Shown here in pieces: positions 1-11,097 of a stretch of DNA of 49,930 nt. The stretch is from Helicobacter cinaedi CCUG 18818 = ATCC BAA-847 (lineage in GTDB: Bacteria; Campylobacterota; Campylobacteria; Campylobacterales; Helicobacteraceae), in NCBI RefSeq assembly GCF_000155475.1, contig NZ_DS990391.1, positions 1 to 49,930 of the forward strand. Direction: 5' to 3'. The translations under genes were made by a program, and so were the position numbers. The notes beneath the pieces were generated by a model that did no database searches, was not told the DNA's origin, and saw nothing but the letters and a program-made list of their open reading frames with translations. Within the stretch, counting starts at the first letter, position 1, and each line of letters starts with the position of its first letter.

Positions 1-55
1 TAATAAGGTCTAAAGTCTTTTTTGCTTAGTGCAGATTCTATGCTTGTTTCATATT

Positions 56-537
56 TTATTCTACCAAAGTCTGCGCTATAATTACCTCTACTTTAGGTGC
101 ATTCATACCTACAAATTGAATATGGGGAGAATTAATTTCTCTATCTTGTAAATGAACTTCTAAAATGCCCTCTACCCCCTCTTGTAAAAGCCTTATTTGT
201 AAAATTTTTAAAAGCTCATTAATATCTTCCTTATCCATACTTAAGGCTCTTGCCCATATATTCGCTGTTTGCACATAACCTTTTTGTCTAAGATAAGCCA
301 AAATCTCACTTTTTACATTTTTTTCGCCTGTTTGCTTACTTGAACTACCACTTGAACCACTACGTTTAGCATTGACTTGCCCTAAACTCTTTAAAAAATA
401 ATTTCTTGCCTTAGGATTCCCTATCAATACAAGAGAAAATTCAAGCTCTCTTAAAAAACTTCTTGATTCTTCACTTCTTGCAGCTTGAAGTATTAGCAAA
501 ATCTCTTTATACAAAATTTTAATTCAACAAACTTCAT
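56..537 (-). pseudogene. Unrecognised protein, possibly mobilisation-related, frameshifted
   Basis: I do not recognise this family with confidence. About 150 residues are readable, with a Ser/Gly/Lys-rich linker near residues 50-63. The last third contains EVHLQDREINSPHIQF, which loosely resembles the PHxHF motif of HUH relaxases but has Gln in place of the second His. The only good start is an ATG at 537 (MKFVELK), which joins the main frame after a one-base slip in the A/T run near 516. At the other end a +1 frame (ADFGRIKYETSIES...) stays open to the window edge, so the protein probably continues outside. A relaxase role is inference only. Confidence 0.4.
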
Positions 538-597
538 CTAAGTTTTCTTTTATTTGATTTTTGTGATTGAAACATCTTTTTTAACATATTCTTTTCC

Positions 598-1411
598 TTA
601 ACAAAGTATGCCTTTTTGTCTTTTAACCCATTTAATTTCATCTTTATAATTTCTCCTCTCCAAAGCATCATTTCCTATTGTTTTTAAAGTGTGATAATAA
701 AGACAATTTGCGGTGGTTGTGCCTATATTAAAGCTAATATCTCTATGCCAATGCCCAAACATAAAATATTTTGGAATCTTATTCTGTTTAAATAAGGTTT
801 GATAGATGATTTCTAACTTATAGGGATTCTTATCCTCTATTTTATGGCTTATATCCATTTGTTCGCCAAGTTTTTTTTAAAAAACTTTGTGGGCAAGTGT
901 GTGTTACACAAAAATCAAGTTTTCCTTTGAAGTTTGAAATATTTTCTAGGGCAGTTTCAAGGTCTTTTTTACTAATTTTTTCATCTTCCCACCAGCTTAA
1001 ATTTGGTTCTCTTCTATATTTATCAATACTTAAAGCACCACCCATTGTAAAGACAAATTTATTATCAATGTTATAAATTTGCCCTCTTTTCAAATGATAG
1101 CATTTGTTTTCTAGGTATTCTCCAACCACGCCACCAAATTTTTTGACCTGTTTTAAAGCCTTTAAATGATTGAAATTGTCGTGGTTTCCATCAATAAAAA
1201 GTAAAATGCAGGGAAGTTTTTCTATCCTTTCTTTTAAATTTTCCTCCATTTTTAGAGCATCAATTTGCTTATATTTTCCCTCTAAATCACTCCACAATAC
1301 TCCAAAATCTCCACATACTATAATAAAATCTTCTTTTATATAATCTTTCACAAAGAAAATTTTATCAATATCAATTCCTGCGTGAGTATCACCAAAAAAG
1401 TAGATTGCCAT
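598..1411 (-). pseudogene. Calcineurin-like metallophosphoesterase, frameshifted
   Basis: The metallophosphoesterase signature is readable in order: FGDTHAG near the N-terminus, CGDFG, then GNHD near residue 75, a VTHTCP histidine, and GHWH in the last quarter. These supply the di-metal ligands. The protein would hydrolyse phosphodiesters or phosphomonoesters; the substrate cannot be told. The frame breaks near 860-875 in a T8/A6 run (FLKK), and the C-terminal part with GHWH is in another frame. Repairing one base restores a single ~265-residue protein. It is the last gene of the toxin/effector run and lies 30 bp downstream of a Fic gene. Confidence 0.75.
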
Positions 1412-1441
1412 TACTTGTATTCTTTTGATTGTGAAAATTTC

Positions 1442-2193
1442 TCATTTTCTTTTTCTTTTGATATGGGAATTTGATTTTTCGTTTAAATATTCTTGTGTGT
1501 TCTGAGCTTGAGGATTGTTTGAAATTTTTATTTCAAAATATTCCAAAATCTCTTTAAATTTATCTTGACAAGAAAGGCAAGTATCAATTAAAAATCCCTT
1601 TGTGTTAGGATATTCTTTCAAACCTCTATAATAAAACAATCTATGCTCCTCATCGATAACAAATGGAATAACATTATTTTTTAAGCATTCTTTAAACATT
1701 AAAAGTCTTCCTACTCTACCATTACCATCTTCAAAAGGGTGAATTTTTTCAAAGTGAAAATGAGATTTTATAATTTTTTCTAAATAATTTTCTTTCTTGT
1801 AATTTTCAAGCAAAATATTCATTTCCTTTAAAACTTGACTTGGTGGGGTTGTTTAATATCGCCTATAGTTTTTATATCAGTGCAATTTTGTTTTACTAAA
1901 AAGTGTAAATTCTTAATAAAATCAATATCTAAATCAATCAAAGCATTTTCTAAAATAAAATCAAAGGCTATAAAATGATTTTTTGCTTCTAAAATATCAT
2001 TTGTCTTAATAATTTGACTTTCATTTGCTAAAAAAATATCTTTTTCATAAATCAATCTTGTTTGTTCATTTGTGAGTGTGCTTTCCTCAATGTGATTGGA
2101 ATTATAAGCAAAATGAATTTGTGTATAATGATACAAACCATTTTTATGAGAATTCCTTTTTTCTCTAAGTAAAATTTCAAGGATTTCACTCAT
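1442..2193 (-). pseudogene. Fic-domain (AMPylase-type) protein, frameshifted
   Basis: The Fic core HPFEDGNGRVGR is intact in the C-terminal part, preceded by SHFHFEKI as usual. Fic enzymes transfer AMP or related groups to target hydroxyls. The N-terminal part has SNHIEES where class II Fic proteins carry the inhibitory [S/T]xxxE[G/N] helix, so autoinhibition is plausible but the last residue is atypical. The frame breaks near 1850; the correct reading TTPPSQVLKEM is recovered by a one-base shift and is typical of Fic proteins just before the core. The C-terminal ~35 residues are low complexity. It follows the HipA-like gene on the same strand. Confidence 0.8.
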
Positions 2194-2308
2194 CTTTTTC
2201 TCCTTGTATGCAATGGAAATTTTTCCATATGGCTTGTCATACTATTAATGTTAGATTCCTTGCTCATTACAATCTCATCTTTAATTTGCGATATATCTAC
2301 TTCATCGG

Positions 2309-3468
2309 TTACATTATATACTTTTCCTCTATAAATTCCAAAGCCATTTTGGCTCTTTGTTGCATATAAGATTCTATGGGTTGTAGCCATTCCTCACTTA
2401 GATTAAATTCTTTGTGTCTTTTAAAGGTAAAATTGGAGAGTTTTTGGAGATTTGAAATGTGTCGTTCTTGTGCGAAGAGTTTTAGTTGTCTATTAAAATT
2501 AAATTCCAAATAACTTTTTTGGCCAAGTAGAACACTATCAATATCTTGTAAATCAGATTTATAAAGTAAATTTAGCATAGAACAACTATTATCAAAGATA
2601 GGTGCGGGGCGTAGAATCTCTCCTGTATTGTTATCTACTATCATTCCAAAGTTTCCTAAATGTCTATCAATATTGCAGATTAGTGCATCAAAGAGAAATA
2701 AATCCTCTAATTTATTTTTATCATAAATTACTTCAAGTTTATCCACCAAATCAATACCTTTTAGTTTTCTATCTTTTTTTCTAAGAGATAGAAAATTGGC
2801 ATATAGCCTTCATTTTCATTAGTAAAAATAGAGCAAGTGCTTACAAGTTGATTATGAAACATTTTTAAATCATAATTTATGTATTCAAATTCCATAATTT
2901 CAGCTACTTGAGCCATATAATACTCAGTATATGCTTCTTTGCCTCCATATTCTTCATCATCATCTGACTTTTGAGTGCTTCCTTTATAGAGAAAAATTTT
3001 ATTATTCTCTTTATGCCAACATTTTTTTAGCATTCCATTGGTAGTATATTCAGGCGATGAAGTAATTCCACTAATTTTGCTTATTCCTATACCAAATGCA
3101 ATTAATTCTAAAGCTTCATTAAAAGCGTGTTGATAGAGATTATAATCTTTCCATTTGTAATCTTTATTTGCGGGAATTATCCAATAAGAATCATTGAGAG
3201 ACAATCCAAATGACACATCAATATAATCCATAAGTCTTTCTTCGCCCCTGCTATAACTTGCTATAATCTTTTGGACATATTGCCTATGGCTTGGAGCTTT
3301 TCTATATTTTATAAAAGATTCTAAAGATTCAGATGGATTATTTATATCCAAATTAATTGGTGCTAAGGAAATATTAAAAAGTTGTATATTTTTAATCATG
3401 TCTTTAGAGATTTCAACACCTCTTTCTATGTGCTTTATTGTTTCTACTTCAAACATTTTCTTTATCAT
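2309..3468 (-). pseudogene. HipA-like Ser/Thr kinase-fold protein, frameshifted
   Basis: The N-terminal part has the HipA-like entry TTNGMLKKCW and the ATP-lysine region IFLYKGS. The C-terminal part carries the catalytic loop NIDRHLGNFG and the metal-binding segment PIFDNSCSM. Together they give a ~385-residue HipA-like kinase of the standalone kind, without a HipB partner next to it. The frame breaks at an A7 run near 2755-2775: LLEKK continues as DRKLKGIDLVDKLEVI in the next frame. The start overlaps the end of the coiled-coil gene by about 20 bp, so translation is probably coupled. The 115 bp after the stop encode nothing I can support. Confidence 0.75.
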
Positions 3469-5293
3469 TAAAAATTTCTACTTGTGCTTCAAGCTTATAA
3501 AGTCTTTTAATGTGGGATTCTGCTACTTCTAGCTTTTCTTTAAATTCTTTTTGTAAGGATTCCAACTCTTTTTTCTGCTCTTTTAGATAAGATTCTAAAA
3601 GGGTATTTTGGGAACTTAATTTGAAGTTTATTTCATTGATTTTTTTATTTTCATCATTTAACACTTCTACTTCTTGCTTCATTTGCTCCTTGTCTTTTTC
3701 ATATCTATTTTCAATCTCACTTAAAGACTTTTGCAAAGCTGCATTTTGAGAGTTAAGCTTTAAATTTTGTTCATTAATCTTTTTATTTTCATTGCTTAGT
3801 TCCTCATTGGCACAATCAAGCTCTTTAATCTCTTGCTCATATTCATTATTTACCTTCTCTTGTTCTTTTTGCAAACTTTCAAGCTCTTTAAGCATTGCTG
3901 CTTCTTTTTCTTGGAGTTTTACCTCAAAATTTTTTTCTAACTCATATTCATAATTTTGCATTTCATTAATCTTGCTCTGAAGCGTACTTTTAAGTTTGGA
4001 GATAGTCTCCTCTCTTTTTTCTACTTCATTATAAACATTTTCGCACTCTACCCTTAACTCTCCTTTTTCTTGGTTAAGACTTATAATTTCTTCTTCCTTA
4101 CTCCTTAGATTTAAAATATCTTTACTAAAAAGCAGAGAAGCAAAATTAATTGTATCTTCATTCCGATATTTTTGTTGAATATTTTTAAGAGCTTCTAAGA
4201 TACTTAAGCCATTATGAATATAGTCTTTTAAATCATTATAAGCGTTTTGGGAATCTTTTTCTGCCTTTTCTAGCCTTGATTTGAGCTTTTCTTGTTCTTT
4301 TTGTTTATAAAGTTCTATGCTTTTGGCAATAATCTCATTGATCTTTGTTTCTTGTCTCTCTTTTACCTCATTAAAAGATTCCTGTGTCTTATTTTCTGCT
4401 TGTTCTTTAGCAAATTCAGAAATATTATAAAGACGCACATTCTTTTCTTGCTCTAATACTTCTTTTGCCTCGTGAGGCTTAAGAGAATTTCTATTATTAT
4501 TTGCCTCTGCCTTTAGCTCTTGTTTTGCTTGATTTTTTGCCTCATTATTTAACTCTTTTTGCTCTCGCATTTCAGCTTTAATTTCTTTTTTTTCTTCTGC
4601 ACTCAAATGCCCCCAATAAATAACTTCGTGGATATTTTTATTATTTTCTTCTCCATTATTGTATTGCACACAAAAACTCTCTTCTACGCCATTCTCTTCT
4701 AGCTTATTTGCTAAATCAAGTAAAAGTCTTGAAAGGATAAAATTATTATCCTTTGGCACTTCATAATTTTCTAACAAAGTTAAACTCTCTCTCGTATTGC
4801 ACATATAGGGTTCATCATTATAATAAAATGCACCTTTTTTATGATAGATAAGAGAACAAGAATCCTCATTGACATCTACGAAATTAACCAAAGAAACACT
4901 TTTTGTTTCCACAAATAAATCTTTAATAAGCTCTTTAGATTCAGGGTTATTTATGTGTCTTAAATCAATCGTTAGCTTCATAAATTCGTGGTCGTGTATC
5001 TCTTTAAGATTCTTAGATTTTAGCAAGTTAATGGTTTTAAAATCAAAGGCATTATCCAAGCCTTGCTCTGCTATGGTATTAAGAATAGTAATATCGTGCT
5101 TCATCACTTCTTTAAGCTCTGCAATAGAGGAGAAATTTCTGTAAAAATCAATATTGTTTTTTTCTAAAAAATCTATATATTCATTTTCACTTTTGCTCCA
5201 AAACTTCTGCAAAGACTCTAAAATGGGTCTTTTTGAAATGTCCTCAACTCTTAATTCATTGAAATCAACTCTTCGTAAAGTTAAATTTAGCAT
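3449..5293 (-). CDS. Large coiled-coil protein of unknown function
   Basis: An intact 614-residue frame. Residues 1-230 look globular and resemble no family I know. From about 230 to 600 the sequence is a long coiled coil, rich in Glu/Lys/Gln with leucine heptads and two similar blocks (NENKKINEQNLKLNSQN and NDENKKINEINFKLSSQN) that suggest internal duplication. No membrane segment or signal peptide is visible. It sits in one run with a Fic gene upstream (15 bp gap) and the HipA-like kinase downstream (overlap). It could be a scaffold, a target or an antitoxin-like partner, but nothing in the sequence decides this. Confidence 0.8.
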   Translation of the reverse strand: MLNLTLRRVDFNELRVEDISKRPILESLQKFWSKSENEYIDFLEKNNIDFYRNFSSIAELKEVMKHDITILNTIAEQGLDNAFDFKTINLLKSKNLKEIHDHEFMKLTIDLRHINNPESKELIKDLFVETKSVSLVNFVDVNEDSCSLIYHKKGAFYYNDEPYMCNTRESLTLLENYEVPKDNNFILSRLLLDLANKLEENGVEESFCVQYNNGEENNKNIHEVIYWGHLSAEEKKEIKAEMREQKELNNEAKNQAKQELKAEANNNRNSLKPHEAKEVLEQEKNVRLYNISEFAKEQAENKTQESFNEVKERQETKINEIIAKSIELYKQKEQEKLKSRLEKAEKDSQNAYNDLKDYIHNGLSILEALKNIQQKYRNEDTINFASLLFSKDILNLRSKEEEIISLNQEKGELRVECENVYNEVEKREETISKLKSTLQSKINEMQNYEYELEKNFEVKLQEKEAAMLKELESLQKEQEKVNNEYEQEIKELDCANEELSNENKKINEQNLKLNSQNAALQKSLSEIENRYEKDKEQMKQEVEVLNDENKKINEINFKLSSQNTLLESYLKEQKKELESLQKEFKEKLEVAESHIKRLYKLEAQVEIFNDKENV

Positions 5294-5308
5294 TGTGTTC
5301 TCCTTAGT

Positions 5309-6031
5309 TTATTTTCTATTCTTTGGCTTTAAATCATTCTTAAGACTTAAAGTAGCCGACTTAAATTTCTCTATCCTTTGTTGCTCTTCCTTTTGAATTT
5401 TTTTAATAAAATCAATCATCACATCATCTATTTTGTTTGCTCTTAAATAAGAAATATAGTAAGCCTTTTCTTCTTTAGGTATAACAATGGGCGTTAAATT
5501 ATGTTCAAAGCAAGAATAGGCTATCAAAAGCCTGCCTATTCTCCCATTACCATCACTAAAAGGGTGAATTTTCTCAAAATGAATATGGGATTGCAAAATT
5601 GCCTTAATTTTTTCCTCATCATTTTTAGAGTTTTCTAATTTATAATATAGGTTGTCGCACATATCTTTAAGTAATGAGGATACCAAATAGGGTTTAGCTG
5701 TTTCAAAATTTGCACCTATAATCGCATTTTCTAAAGTTTTAAATTTCCCAGCTTCTTCGTGTAAATCTTTCATTATAAAAGAATGAAAAAACTTTATAAG
5801 TTCTAAGTCAATCTTTGTATTTAATTTAAGTTTTTCTATAAAATAAGGCAAGAGGTATTTATAATTTCTTACTTCATAAAATTCCCTATCTTTTATTGCT
5901 CTTGGAATGAAATTATCTAGGATAATAGAGGCTGTTTCATCTTGAGTAAGCGTATTACCTTCTATTGCTGTGCTGTGATGAGCCATTCTTATACACAAAT
6001 CTAGCATATATTCTTGATTGTCCAATATCAT
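5309..6031 (-). CDS. Class II Fic protein with N-terminal inhibitory helix
   Basis: This intact 240-residue protein has STAIEGN near residues 20-26, the class II inhibitory motif whose Glu blocks ATP. The active site HPFSDGNGRIGR lies near residue 155, with QSHIHFEKI just before it and a Tyr/Lys-rich helix after it. The expected activity is AMPylation of a host or self protein, held off by the N-terminal helix. It lies 22 bp downstream of mazF and 15 bp upstream of the coiled-coil gene, so all are probably one transcript. Unlike the second Fic copy at 1442-2193, it has no break. Confidence 0.88.
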   Translation of the reverse strand: MILDNQEYMLDLCIRMAHHSTAIEGNTLTQDETASIILDNFIPRAIKDREFYEVRNYKYLLPYFIEKLKLNTKIDLELIKFFHSFIMKDLHEEAGKFKTLENAIIGANFETAKPYLVSSLLKDMCDNLYYKLENSKNDEEKIKAILQSHIHFEKIHPFSDGNGRIGRLLIAYSCFEHNLTPIVIPKEEKAYYISYLRANKIDDVMIDFIKKIQKEEQQRIEKFKSATLSLKNDLKPKNRK

Positions 6032-6053
6032 TTAGCCTCCTTATCTTTAAACT

Positions 6054-6380
6054 TTAAGCGAACATCTCTAGGAGAATATTTTTTAAAGCCTCTTGCTTAT
6101 TAGATTCTAAATCACAAATTTTATTTAAGAATCTATCTATACTCACACAACGAATTTGGTCGCACAGGATTCTAGACTTTTTGCCCTCTAATTCAAAATT
6201 TACTCTAAAAGGAGCATCAAATCCCTTTGAAGTAATAGGCGCGACAAGTCTTGTTTGTAAATAGTTTAATTCATTGGGTGAGATAATCACACAAGGTCTT
6301 TTTTTAGAAATTTCCGCTCCTTTTGTAAGATTTAAATCTATCCAAAAAATCTCAAACTGCCTCAATATTACCACTCCCAT
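6054..6380 (-). CDS. mazF: MazF/PemK-family endoribonuclease toxin
   Basis: At 108 residues it has the usual MazF size. It shows the family pattern: FEIFWIDLNLTKGAEISKKRPCVIISPN near the N-terminus, then RLVAPITSKG, then CDQIRCVSIDRF. MazF toxins are small-barrel mRNA interferases; the conserved Arg (KKRP) and Thr/Ser (APITS) positions are present. Its start overlaps the end of mazE by 13 bp, the standard antitoxin-first arrangement with coupled translation. The Fic gene follows 22 bp downstream, which ties the toxin pair to the longer effector operon. Confidence 0.9.
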   Translation of the reverse strand: MGVVILRQFEIFWIDLNLTKGAEISKKRPCVIISPNELNYLQTRLVAPITSKGFDAPFRVNFELEGKKSRILCDQIRCVSIDRFLNKICDLESNKQEALKNILLEMFA

Positions 6381-6628
6381 TCTTTCATATCCTCACAAGC
6401 AAAATCTTTTTGCAAAGAGATTGTGTTTTGCTTATCATATTCTTGCTTTGCTCTTTTTCTAAGTATTGCACTATCCCAATTTGAACGATGTGTTTTATTC
6501 GGGCTTAATAAAAGCCCATTTTTAAATAATTTTAGGTCAATAACAGCGTCTTCTAAATGAGCTTTTTTTATAAAAACTTTTGGAATACGAATGCCATAAG
6601 AATTGCCAATTTTTATTAACTTTGTCAT
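6368..6628 (-). CDS. mazE: MazE-like antitoxin with AbrB/SpoVT-type N-terminus
   Basis: The N-terminus TKLIKIGNSYGIRIPKVFI is a classic MazE/AbrB swapped-hairpin DNA-binding domain. The C-terminus is acidic and Trp-rich (EDMKEWEW), as expected for the tail that occupies the MazF active site. I chose the ATG at 6628, which lies 8 nt after an AGGG sequence, over an in-frame TTG one codon upstream. A perfect 11-bp inverted repeat overlaps its promoter just upstream, so autorepression by MazE or MazEF is likely. Confidence 0.88.
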   Translation of the reverse strand: MTKLIKIGNSYGIRIPKVFIKKAHLEDAVIDLKLFKNGLLLSPNKTHRSNWDSAILRKRAKQEYDKQNTISLQKDFACEDMKEWEW

Positions 6629-6644
6629 CAAATTTACCCTTTAA

Positions 6645-6690
6645 AATATAATTACAAAGTAATTATATTGATATATTATGAATAAGTCAA
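6645..6690 (-). promoter_or_regulatory. mazEF promoter with perfect operator palindrome
   Basis: Reading the minus strand, TTGACT (685-690 side) and TATAAT (662-667 side) are separated by exactly 17 bp. An 11-bp perfect inverted repeat with a 3-bp centre (6645-6655 and 6659-6669; half-site GTAATTATATT) overlaps the -10 box and ends 16 bp before the mazE ATG. This is the classic layout for antitoxin autorepression. Confidence 0.75.
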
Positions 6691-6699
6691 TATTGCCGC

Positions 6700-9600
6700 T
6701 CATAATATGTCCCTGTTTCTTTTTGCATTTGAAATATTTGCTTGATTCTGCTCTAAGATAGCAATTCTATATTCCAATTCATCTTTTCTGCTAAAAGTTT
6801 GAAACTCAATGTTTGCCTCCTCTATTTGTATAATTTTGTTGTCAATTAATGCAACATATTTCTCTTCATCGGGAGTTTTAAGTTTTTTATTTGCTTCTTT
6901 TACATTTATAGGCTGTGATTCTTCGCTCCGATTCTCCTTAGAAATTGTTTTATTTGCTGAATCTGATATTTTAGATTCTTGATTTTTGCCGATACTGATA
7001 CTCTGTGCATTTTGAGGATTAAATTTCCCTCTCTCGTCTAAAAGCTTTGGATATTGTGGAAGCAAATGTTGAATTTCTTTGCTATCAAGCGTAACTTTTA
7101 TGCCCTCTTTCTTATTTTGGGCAATTAACTCAAAAATTGCATTAATATTTTTCTCATCAGCCTTTAAAGTATCAAGCAAAATTTTTCTTGAATAGCTACC
7201 TAAAGTATTGTTTTTAAGGAAGTTTTCTTTTTGTGTAATTTCACTAATTGTAAGTTTTAGATTCTCGCTATTTTTATGAATAAAACTTGAAGCTTTAGAC
7301 ATTATATTTTTTGTTTTTATTAAAAGTCCATCAAGATTAGGAATAGAATCAAAGATTAAATATCCACTTTGAGCTTTGAAAAACATATTCTCTATTCTTT
7401 TCATCAATCATTATCCCTGTATAGATAAAATCGCCACCAAGTTCGTTAAATTTTCCCCTTAAAACAACTTTGATTTTATTTGCCCTAAAAACTTCTATTT
7501 CTTTATCGCTAGGATTTTTAAATATTTTTTCAATATTTAAATTAATAGCCTCTCTTAAAGCTTTGTGTTCTTTTTCCTCCTCTTTATTAATAATCTTTTT
7601 ATGTATTTTTATCCCAAAAGCTTCTATGATATAATTTTCCTTTTCAAATTCCTTGTTATTGACAAACTCTCTTAACACTTCATTTTCGCTTTCTAATCTC
7701 TTTTTCTTAGCTTTTAAAATCTCAAGGTTTCGTTCATTTTGCAAAATGCTTCTTTTATACTGCTTATAATATCTTTCTTCTGTCTTTAAAAGTCAGTGAT
7801 TTTATGCTTCTGCAAAATAAAAGGATTTCCTGTTGCAACTGCTTTCATTTCAGCTACATTTGCAACTTCGGCATCTATTGCTTCAAAAACTCTCTGTCCA
7901 TCGTTAAAATTTAAAGATTTCAGTTGCACAAGAGGTTTTAGTTTTTGCTCATTAATCTGGAACATTCTCGCATCATAAGTTTGTTCAGTGGCATAACGAT
8001 AATGAGCTATATTAAATTTTATATTCTCTTCTAAGATTTGATTCTTCGCTTCCAAACTCAAACTCTTTTCTTTCAACTCCTCTAATATTCTTTGCAATTC
8101 CTTTTCAAAAAACATATTGCCTTGCCTAATCCCTCTTCCCATTCTTTGCTCTAAATCACAAGGTCTCCACGGATAATCAAGCTCGTATAATGCGATAATT
8201 CTTTTTTGCACATTTGTGCCTGTTCCCATTTTTGTAGTTGAACCAATTAAAACCCTTATTGCACCCTCATTCATTTTCATAAAAAGTTCTTGTTTTTGAT
8301 TGTCGGTCTTTGCATCGCCTATAAAAGCAATTTGCTCCTGTGGGATTCCAGACTTAACAAGTTTTTTAAGTATATCCCCATAAACATCAAATTTTTCTAC
8401 TTGCAATACCATTAAGTCTTCTATGCTATATCGTTTCTTAATCCCATTACTTTCTGCCTCTAATGGCTCATCAAAGTTTTTAAGCAAAGCATAGAAATTT
8501 TCCTCATTTTTTTCATCATAGAGCAACACTAAATTCATTTCTCTAGCTACATCTTCAATACTTTTATATTCTATTTTATCTTCAGCATAAACATCAATTT
8601 TTTTGAGAGTGTTGCTTACTCACGCCCATATCACAAAAGATAAGTTGTGTGCCATTTTGATAGGTTTCATCTTTGTAGTGAAGCAAGACTTTCTCACACA
8701 TCTTATTTATCTTAGAATCTCCATAGTCTTGTGCATTTTGGTCTATAAGTCTAAAATCAAGTGCGGCTTTTTAGCATCTGTCGTGCAGGCTAAAACATTG
8801 TTTTTTTTGGGTCGTCATTTACATTTTCCATTCTCCATTTAAAATATTTGCATTTGGATAAGCTCTTTTAAATCTTCTCCCCATTGCACACTTAAATGAT
8901 TTGGAACAAGAATTAAAGCTTTTTTAATCAAGTTCATTCTAATTTGATCCATTACAATGGCGATTCCAGCCAAAGTTTTTCCAGCTCCAACTTGATGGTC
9001 TAAAAGTAAAGAATTTTTAAAAATCGCTTTAAAAGCAGCATTCTTTTGATGCGTCATTAAAGTAATCTCTTTATTTAAGTGCGGAGTTTCCAAGAAGTTT
9101 CCATAATTAAATCTTTTATGGGTAAAAACATTAATTGTTTCATTATAGATTTTTTCTATTGTCTCTCTTCTTTCCTTACTAGAAAAACAAAAATTAGAAA
9201 AAGATTCTTTTAGAATCTCCGCTTTTTCTAGGGCAATTTTTGTGGAAATACTCTCGCTTACTTTAATTTTTTTATCTTTCTCGTGTGGGTGAGGCTCAAA
9301 ATGATAAACCTCAAGACTTTTGCCATTCAATACATTTTCAATAAAAGATTCTTTTGCAAACATTGTGCTTGTATCTTCTCTCAAAATTTCTAAGTTTAGC
9401 CCAACTTCATTAAAATCATAATCGGAAGCTTCAACTTCTTTTAAAACTATTTCGCCATCATTAAAATCCTCTCTTAAAATTTTAAATTTCTCTAAAGAAT
9501 ATGCTCCATTTAAAAAACTAACCTTTACAATAGCTTTAGTTGGGTCGTTAAAAAAGCTTTCTTTAATAAAATCCTCATAGTATTTTATTGGCACAAATTT

Positions 9601-10605
9601 AGCACCAAAAGAAGTTTCTATATCCTCATAATACAAATATGAATGGAAAGCTTCTTTCAAAGCTAAGGCTGTTTGGTTTAAATCTAAATGAGGCTTTGGA
9701 AAACCTATAAAAGTTCCCTCTTGTTTTTGCTTAATTAAACTTTGCACTCTTTCATATTTTGCTTTTACATTTCCGCTTAAAAATTCACCTGCTAATTGAT
9801 AAAAAACATCATCTTGTGGGTCTCTATCTATCCTATAAAAAATTAATTGTTTCTCGCATAAATCCTGCAATATTTTATTAAGTGGTGTATTTGGTTTATA
9901 GCTTTGCAAGGTTTTCTCATCAATAAAACCTTTTTCATTGATAGTTTTTTGTAAAGCTTCTTCATTTGAATTGGCTAGGCTTTTTTGTAAAGGCTTATAA
10001 ACTCTCATCTTTAATATAGAATATAGTTCATAATTTCCCTTATCGTTTTTTTATTTCTGTTGCAAGAATACTAAATCGCGTAAGCTTATCCAAATTTAAA
10101 ATATTTTGTAAATTATGTTGCAAAACTATCCCTTGTTTATCTGTCTTGTTCCTATTGTTTTGATGAAAAGATTTGATATTCGCAAGATGTAAAATTTCAC
10201 TTCTTAACTCTCTTAATCTTTCTTTTTGTTTCAAAATAATTGCATTGCTCTTTTCATTGTCTAAATAATGTTTTTCATTTTTTAAATTTTCATTAAGCAA
10301 GTCTCTAAAATCTATGATTTTTTTAGCAATTTGCACTTCATCTCTATTTAAAAAGCTTTTATATTGAAAATTCTTTTTATCTATTTTAAGAATATGTGCC
10401 TTTGGCACTAAATCCATTTTACTTATATCTAAACTATCACTAAAGTAAGCTTCTTCACAACTTGAATACTCACCTTTTATATAAATTTTATTATCCATAA
10501 AAAAGAGATTCCCAACTCCTAAACTATTAACTTTAATTGCTTCTTCATTACTTAAAAGAGAGAAATCAATTAAATTTAATTCCTTTTCAAATGGGTTTAG
10601 CGCAA
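6700..10605 (-). pseudogene. C-terminal part of a giant DNA methylase/SNF2-type helicase, multiply frameshifted
   Basis: Five frame segments read as one protein. In order they show a Walker A region LLLDHQVGAGKTLAGI (9000 area), LVPNHLSVQW, then LIDQNAQDYGDSK and GTQLIFCDMG (8600-8760), and helicase motif VI GTNVQKRI...LEQRMGRGIRQGN (8120-8230). This combination is typical of the huge N12-class adenine methylase/helicases carried by Campylobacterota and other mobile elements. The coiled and Glu/Lys-rich tail runs to 6700. Breaks fall near 10020, 8835, 8560, 7770 and 7400. The N-terminal methylase part is absent: the frame can be followed upstream only to about 10605 (ALNPFEKELNLIDFS), where it meets the DUF5131 gene. 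Confidence 0.75.
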
Positions 10606-11097
10606 TTATTTAACACTATGGCTAAAAGAAAAGATTTGATTTTTCAAGTGCTTACTAAAAGAGCGGATAAAATGTATCATTTTATTGATAATTGTATATT
10701 AAAAGCACTTTAAAACCTTGATGATATGCTTCACATTTGGTTTGGAGTAACTGCTGAAAATCAACAATGCGTAGATAAGAGGATTCCTTATCTTATAAAT
10801 CTAAAAAATATTAGTAGTGCTATTACAATTTTTGTGAGCATTGAGCCTATGTTAGAGAATATGGATTTAAGCGACTATATTGATAAGCTAGATTGGGTAA
10901 TTGTAGGCGGAGAGAAAATACCAAACAATAAAAAGAAAGCAAGGCAAATAAAATCGGAATGGGTAGATAATATTCACTATCAATGTCAAAAGAATGGAGT
11001 ACCATTTTTCTTTAAGCAATGGGGTAGTCGCCCTTCATTGAATTTGAATAGTGATATATCCGCAATAGAAACTTGCAAGGAGTTTCCAAATGAATAA
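10591..11097 (+). pseudogene. DUF5131 (phage Gp37/Gp68-like) protein, N-terminally truncated
   Basis: Matches the DUF5131 pattern: FQVLTKRADKM, then HIWFGVTAENQ, IPYLINL, FVSIEPMLENMDLSDYI, WVIVGGE and PFFFKQWG. DUF5131 proteins are radical-SAM-like proteins of phages and mobile elements, of unknown role. The N-terminal half with the CxxxCxxC cluster is missing, and a TAA at 10711-10713 interrupts the remaining frame between LKAL and NLDDM. The upstream end abuts the truncated helicase on the opposite strand, which points to a rearrangement joint. The next gene starts within its last codons (ATG at 11090). Confidence 0.75.

Noticed and set aside
2190-2390. 66-codon frame overlapping the end of the HipA-like gene
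   Set aside because: No ribosome site and no recognisable protein character; it overlaps the well-supported kinase frame.
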